A DNA stretch of 10,360 nucleotides. It comes from Gammaproteobacteria bacterium. Lineage in GTDB: Bacteria > Pseudomonadota > Gammaproteobacteria > Chromatiales > Chromatiaceae. Both the position numbers and the translations under genes were made by a program. Positions 7,393-10,360 of this stretch are shown piece by piece. Each line of letters opens with the position of its first letter. Within the stretch, counting starts at the first letter, position 1. The notes under the pieces were generated by a model, which saw only the letters and a list, made by a program, of their open reading frames with translations, searched no databases and was not told the DNA's origin. Where the stretch lies: NCBI GenBank assembly GCA_030625445.1, contig DAOUQU010000033.1, forward strand, positions 1 to 10,360, read 5' to 3'.

Positions 7393-7600
7393 GACGCCTG
7401 CCCCAAGCACAAGCCTATCGGACCCCACAAAAATTTAACGGGCAGGCGTCTGACAGGCCTCAAGGGAGGAAACCGCGGGAATACGCAACGCGGTCAGAGA
7501 AGAGTTTTGCGCTATGGGGATTTGAATCAGCTTTTCCCGGCGTGAGTCGGGTAAATGCTGGTGAGTCTCGATGACGGTAACGTTCCGGTGCTCCAGAGCG
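7393..7600 (+). ncRNA. Structured non-coding RNA candidate, possibly HEARO/omega-RNA-like
   Basis: A dense set of helices suggests a folded RNA. GACGCCTGCCC (7393-7403) pairs perfectly with GGGCAGGCGTC (7440-7450). ACCGCG (7472-7477) pairs with CGCGGT (7489-7494). A compound hairpin runs from CAGC (7528-7531) to GCTG (7557-7560), with inner TTT/AAA and CCCG/CGGG (7536-7539/7548-7551). The conserved-looking single-stranded segments and the ACAGGC just after the first helix recall the HEARO/omega-RNA that precedes iscB in IS200/605-related loci. No iscB follows: the next 300 bases hold a minus-strand gene remnant. The boundaries are estimates, and the strand is assumed from the HEARO comparison. 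Alternatively it is another mobile-element end or an unnamed RNA. Confidence 0.35.
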
Positions 7601-7601
7601 G

Positions 7602-7848
7602 TCATTGGTGGATCATTTGTGACATTATGCGATGGATGTTATCCATTCTCCAAGTGGTTCGATTTATTCCATACAAAGAAGGTGGCGCATGTAATATTTT
7701 AAAAACTTCATCTATATATTTTTCTTCTTCACATTTCTTTATATCTTTTCCAGACTAACAGAAATGGATCTTCCTGTGGTTTTTTCTGGATTTCGTCATT
7801 TATCTCATAAAATGGATCTACTCTTGTTCTCCAGTGACGAATTGTCAT
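7602..7848 (-). pseudogene. Frameshifted HTH/transposase-like gene remnant
   Basis: Two minus-strand frames join into one plausible protein of about 80 residues. From ATG 7848 the first frame begins MTIRHWRTRVDPFYEIN and ends in TGA at 7729. Shifted by one base, the second frame continues through KKCEEEKYIDEVFKIL to HAPPSLYGINRTTWRMDNIH and stops at 7602. Both parts look protein-like: WRTRxDPF recalls the start of some IS21/Mu-type transposases, and LHxPPxxYGxNRTTWRxxxL recalls helix-turn-helix segments seen in transposase-related proteins. These are recollections, not searches. The ATG lies 26 bases beyond the attC-like site, where a next integron cassette would begin. The product is short and probably truncated by whatever lies at 7393-7600. 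It is AT-rich compared with the flanking core genes. Confidence 0.5.
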
Positions 7849-7874
7849 TTTTCACATTGGTGGACATTATAAAA

Positions 7875-7947
7875 TGCTAACGGCCAAGCTCGCCTCCTAC
7901 GACAGGTGCTTGCGACTGACGTGATCAAGTAGAGCGCCTTGTTATGC
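7875..7947 (-). repeat. Integron attC-like recombination site
   Basis: Read on the minus strand this 73-base stretch begins GCATAACAAGGCGCTC and ends GAGCTTGGCCGTTAGCA. The outer TAAC/GTTA boxes (RYYYAAC...GTTRRRY layout, though not a perfect match), the inner complementary GGC-GCTC and GAGC-TTG-GCC with extra unpaired bases, and the CTAC/GTAG core stem are what attC sites show. It begins inside the last codons of the DUF2442 gene (SRITRRST then stop), as is common for cassette genes whose stop lies in attC. No integrase gene or second attC is visible in the window. Confidence 0.5.
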
Positions 7948-8245
7948 GGGACTCTCTTGCCTCAAGCCATTTCTTAAACGATGCTTGGCTTTCTCCAGAG
8001 GATTTTCCGGCTATTAAGCCTTCTACACTGATATCTTCGTCTATGTCTTTCCAATGAATTCCATGTCCACGTCCAATAAGCATCCAATTTTTTCTTTCCT
8101 TTTTCTCCGCATGCGACAAACGCGGGTACCATGCAACCGGAATCGATATAGTCCTGCCATCACTTAGATCAACACTTAATGTATCATCTGTTATTGTGAC
8201 ATTTTCCGCATTCGGAATTTCGAGTTCAACTGCTAAAGAAGTCAT
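7925..8245 (-). CDS. DUF2442 domain protein (putative antitoxin partner)
   Basis: This 106-residue soluble protein is recognised as DUF2442 by the pattern ...VTITDDTLSVDLSDGRTISIPVAWYPRL... and GHGIHWKDIDEDISVEGLI. This small family very often sits beside DUF4160 proteins and is predicted to be an antitoxin or DNA-binding partner; its function is unproven. ATG 8245 lies 20 bases inside the upstream DUF4160 gene, with GGAGG about 6 bases ahead, giving translational coupling. The C-terminal basic tail RESRITRRST is read through the attC-like site, so it may have been acquired with the cassette. The gene is AT-rich relative to the operon at 4168-7022. Confidence 0.87.
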   Translation of the reverse strand: MTSLAVELEIPNAENVTITDDTLSVDLSDGRTISIPVAWYPRLSHAEKKERKNWMLIGRGHGIHWKDIDEDISVEGLIAGKSSGESQASFKKWLEARESRITRRST

Positions 8246-8462
8246 TCCAAGCCTCCATCATAGTTTCTTGTCTGTGTTCAATAACTTTTAAAATATTTGA
8301 TATCTCTACTCTACTAAATCCACCGCTACTATGCAGCCGTATTGGATCTAACCAGACTTTTGCAATCTTATCATCCCTTTCGATGTGTACATGTATCGGT
8401 TCTTCTCTATCACCAGAATAAAAGAAAAACCGGTAAGCTCCATCTCGAAATATTGTAGGCAT
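8226..8462 (-). CDS. DUF4160 domain protein (putative toxin partner)
   Basis: This 78-residue protein has the clear DUF4160 pattern: MPTIFRDGAYRFFFYSGDR, then EEPIHVHIERDDKIAKVWLDP and the SGGFSRVEISNILKVIEHR helix. In this family PxHVH-type histidines and the C-terminal helix are conserved. It is commonly paired with DUF2442 and proposed to be part of a type II-like toxin-antitoxin module; no activity is established. Its stop overlaps the DUF2442 start by 20 bases, so both are read from one transcript. The Shine-Dalgarno is weak (GTGGA, 8 bases ahead of ATG 8462). A perfect 12-base inverted repeat lies 64 bases upstream and could serve as an operator. Confidence 0.88.
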   Translation of the reverse strand: MPTIFRDGAYRFFFYSGDREEPIHVHIERDDKIAKVWLDPIRLHSSGGFSRVEISNILKVIEHRQETMMEAWNDFFSS

Positions 8463-8844
8463 TTTAATATTCCACTGATTCTCTAAATCTATTACGCAGA
8501 ACAGTTTATTTTACAGTTTCCTTGTGGACTGAGATAGGCAGTTCGTCTATCTCAGTCCGGCAATAATCAAATAGTATCTATATGCCCCAAATAAATCTAG
8601 AAAATATTTTAGGCATGGCCAAGATTGGCGTGATGAGCAGCAAAAAGAGCCGGATGTTGTTTCTGCAATGATCGGCCAATGACTGCTTGGAGTATGCTGC
8701 TGACATTCAGATTCCCCATGTATTCGCCATACCGGGGGGTGTCGCTATCCAGAAAAACGATTCTCATTGGCTGGTATGGACTATTTTCTTCTCTCATCCG
8801 TCTGGCCGCACTGTGAGCGTTCAAAACGCGGGGGCTTTACTTAG
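8463..8844. other. Gene-free region upstream of the DUF4160/DUF2442 pair
   Basis: No gene can be supported here. It contains the inverted repeat at 8526-8558 and AT-rich DNA that must carry the promoter of the minus-strand pair (TAAAAT on the minus strand near 8513 could be a -10 box, but no good -35 is seen). A 71-codon minus-strand frame (8609-8824) includes MRIVFLDSDTPRYGEYMGNL, which looks somewhat protein-like, possibly the decayed N-terminus of a Rossmann-type enzyme, but nothing following it supports a gene. Confidence 0.5.
8526..8558. promoter_or_regulatory. Perfect 12-bp inverted repeat, possible operator
   Basis: GGACTGAGATAG (8526-8537) and CTATCTCAGTCC (8547-8558) are exact reverse complements around a 9-base loop. 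Neither strand shows a T-tract after the stem, which argues against an intrinsic terminator. Its place 64 bases upstream of the DUF4160 start fits an autoregulatory operator of a toxin-antitoxin-like pair or a leader hairpin. Confidence 0.5.
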
Positions 8845-9000
8845 GAGCTGCCCAAAAATAACTTCCCGATCCTGCTTGCCCTGTTGCCCATCTTCTGCGT
8901 TGCAGCAAGAGTTACATAACCCTGCTATGTGCCCCTTGCTGCGCCTTGAATATGAACAACATTGCTGCTCGATATCGGTAAGTTATTTATGGACAACTCC
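8845..9000. mobile_element. MITE-like element, copy 2
   Basis: This 156-base copy of the element at 7135-7292 is in the same orientation and by eye is close to nine-tenths identical. Its 24-base ends match as inverted repeats at 20 positions, TTA flanks both sides (8842-8844, 9001-9003), and the GCAGCAAG (8902-8909)/CTTGCTGC (8935-8942) stem is conserved. It lies 54 bases past the stop of the oleate hydratase gene, so its internal hairpins may also end or stabilise that transcript. Confidence 0.75.
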
Positions 9001-9054
9001 TTACTGCCTGCGCCGGGATGACGGTGATATTGGCCCAAGGCAGTGCGATTTCCG

Positions 9055-10359
9055 CTACCTGCCGATAGCCTTGGCTGCGCGCATCAACACCCCGGGGTTA
9101 TAGATCGAGTTGTGTACCGGCAGCACCTCTTTGCCTGTTTCGAAAAGTCCGTAAACCGCCATTTGAGCGCAGCGCACCGAGTATTCGACGGTAAAGACGC
9201 AGTCATCTTCCACCTCGGCAAACTGCCCTAAAAATGCAAAGTTGGCAGCTCCTTGCGGCAGCACTTCGGGACGGTCGCCCTCGGCGCGCGGCATGAAGAG
9301 ACTGTCGATAAACGGCATGGCTACCGGAATGCAGTTGACTTTCCCTGCATCGACGACCGGCTTCATCAGCTCCTGAATCTTCAGGTGATACCACAACTCT
9401 TCCAGCATCTCTTCGCCGTTGCATTCCGACATCTTCTTCTTGACGTAATTTCCCTCTCTGTCCGGGTAGAGGCCGTAACCCCAGAATATCAGCACATCAT
9501 CCGGCTGGTTGGGAAAATGCGGCTGGCGGGCGATCACGATTGACATCAGCCAGTTGGAGTCAATCATCGTAACCAGCCCCCCGGTTCCATCCGTATTGCC
9601 GGAAAAATTTTCCATGTAGTCATGAAAGGCATCGTCTTTGAGCGTGGCGGTAAAGGAGTGCCATTTTTGCAAATCGATATGATCGCTGAAGACGCCCGGG
9701 TTGCCGAAGGCATTGTCTTTAGCGGCAATTTTCTCCCACAGCATCCAGGCGCCCGATGATGATTTCTGTTTTAACACCGCTGCCCTTGACCATGAGCCAT
9801 TATCCGTGCTTTCAGTGATGGAGCCATTGGTTATGAAGACGTAATCGTATTCTCCCAGCGCGATTTCATTTTCAGCGCCATGGTTGTCCACGACATGCAG
9901 CAGCGTAGCCGTTTTACTCTCTGCAGAGAGGTAGAAATCGATATCGACAACCTGGGTCTGCATATCAAAATGCACCCCTCTCTGCTGCAGATAGCGCTTC
10001 ATCGGCAGGGCGACGGAGTGGTATTGATTGTATTTTGTGCGCATGATGCCGCCCATCTTGTGCAATCCTTCGACAAGATGGATAAAGCGTTTCATGTAAC
10101 GCCGCATCTCAGCCACGCTGCTCCATTTCTGAAATGCGAACATCGAGGTCCAGATATACCAGAAATTGGTTTTGAAAAACCCCTCGTCGAACCACTCCTC
10201 GATACTCTTGTTATCCAGTGAACTCTCGGAGACAAATGTCAGTTTCAGCAGATCCGCCTGATCCGACAGGTCGAGTCCAAAGCTCGAGACATCAATTTTT
10301 TTACCCTCTTTTAGCAACCGTGCCTGCGCATTGGAGACAAATCGCGAGCTGAATTCAAA
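9055..10359 (-). CDS. ohyA: Oleate hydratase (5' end outside window)
   Basis: FAD-dependent fatty-acid hydratase (myosin-cross-reactive antigen family) that adds water to the cis-9 double bond of oleate to give 10-hydroxystearate. Proposed roles include detoxifying free unsaturated fatty acids and altering membrane lipids. The 434 residues seen are the C-terminal three-quarters; the N-terminal FAD-binding glycine motif lies beyond the right edge. Family blocks are strong: TNFWYIWTSMFAFQKW, then KYNQYHSVALPMKRYL, FITNGSITE, ITDSNWLMS-like MIDSNWLMSIVIARQPHFPN, PDDVLIFWGYGLYPDREGNY, and FMPRAEGDRPEVLP followed by FLGQFAEVEDDCVFTVEYSV. The frame runs to the window edge without a stop, so any start inside the window, such as TTG 10317, is false. 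The gene ends in TAG at 9055. Family confidence is very high. Confidence 0.96.
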   Translation of the reverse strand, partial: FEFSSRFVSNAQARLLKEGKKIDVSSFGLDLSDQADLLKLTFVSESSLDNKSIEEWFDEGFFKTNFWYIWTSMFAFQKWSSVAEMRRYMKRFIHLVEGLHKMGGIMRTKYNQYHSVALPMKRYLQQRGVHFDMQTQVVDIDFYLSAESKTATLLHVVDNHGAENEIALGEYDYVFITNGSITESTDNGSWSRAAVLKQKSSSGAWMLWEKIAAKDNAFGNPGVFSDHIDLQKWHSFTATLKDDAFHDYMENFSGNTDGTGGLVTMIDSNWLMSIVIARQPHFPNQPDDVLIFWGYGLYPDREGNYVKKKMSECNGEEMLEELWYHLKIQELMKPVVDAGKVNCIPVAMPFIDSLFMPRAEGDRPEVLPQGAANFAFLGQFAEVEDDCVFTVEYSVRCAQMAVYGLFETGKEVLPVHNSIYNPGVLMRAAKAIGR

Positions 10360-10360
10360 G

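Noticed and set aside
7377..7574. 65-codon plus-strand open frame
   Set aside because: It overlaps the strongly structured region at 7393-7600, lacks a ribosome-binding site and has no protein-like pattern.
8609..8824. 71-codon minus-strand frame containing MRIVFLDSDTPRYGEYMG
   Set aside because: The start resembles a Rossmann-type N-terminus, but no nucleotide-binding motif or family pattern follows and it ends after about 50 residues; kept only as a possible remnant.
8687..9103. 138-codon plus-strand open frame
   Set aside because: It reads through MITE copy 2 and into the antisense of the oleate hydratase, with no coding features.
1..10360. CRISPR arrays, tRNA and rRNA genes
   Set aside because: No regularly spaced short direct repeats, no tRNA cloverleaf with a TTCRANNC-type arm, and no rRNA signature segments were found by eye.

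Overview
The window looks like chromosomal DNA of a gammaproteobacterium, possibly a marine or sulfur-oxidising lineage. This is inferred from a c-type multiheme cytochrome, HcnABC-type flavoenzymes, an oleate hydratase, moderate-to-high GC in the core genes, and dispersed palindromic repeats built on TTGGGCTTCG...CAGCCCAACC. No marker gene fixes the genus.

Layout. Positions 2-2116 (minus) hold most of an exported octaheme cytochrome c with HEAT and TPR repeats; its C-terminus lies outside the window. A repeat-bearing spacer separates it from a divergent block on the plus strand. That block holds an 86-residue protein of unknown function (2384), an ornithine cyclodeaminase/mu-crystallin family enzyme (2684), a second repeat-bearing spacer, and a tight three-gene unit (4168-7022). 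The three-gene unit encodes a small [2Fe-2S] protein, a pyridine-nucleotide-disulfide-type FAD protein with a BFD-like [2Fe-2S] site, and a DAO-family FAD oxidase. It has the architecture of HcnABC, opine oxidases and heterotrimeric D-hydroxyproline dehydrogenases. Together with the cyclodeaminase-family enzyme it suggests oxidation of a secondary amine or imino acid (an opine, D-proline or hydroxyproline), followed by reduction or cyclisation toward proline. HCN formation from glycine is the alternative.

From 7135 to 9000 the sequence is accessory in character. Two near-identical ~157-bp elements with terminal inverted repeats and TTA on both sides (MITE-like) lie in direct orientation and flank a ~1.5-kb segment, much of it AT-rich. 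Inside are a highly structured stretch resembling an ncRNA (possibly of the HEARO/omega-RNA kind, but without iscB), a frameshifted gene remnant with transposase/HTH-like motifs, an integron attC-like site, and a DUF4160/DUF2442 gene pair that looks like a toxin-antitoxin cassette. The cassette genes, the attC-like site and the remnant are all read on the minus strand in the order expected of integron cassettes.

From 9055 to the right edge (minus) is an oleate hydratase that lacks its N-terminal part because the window ends.
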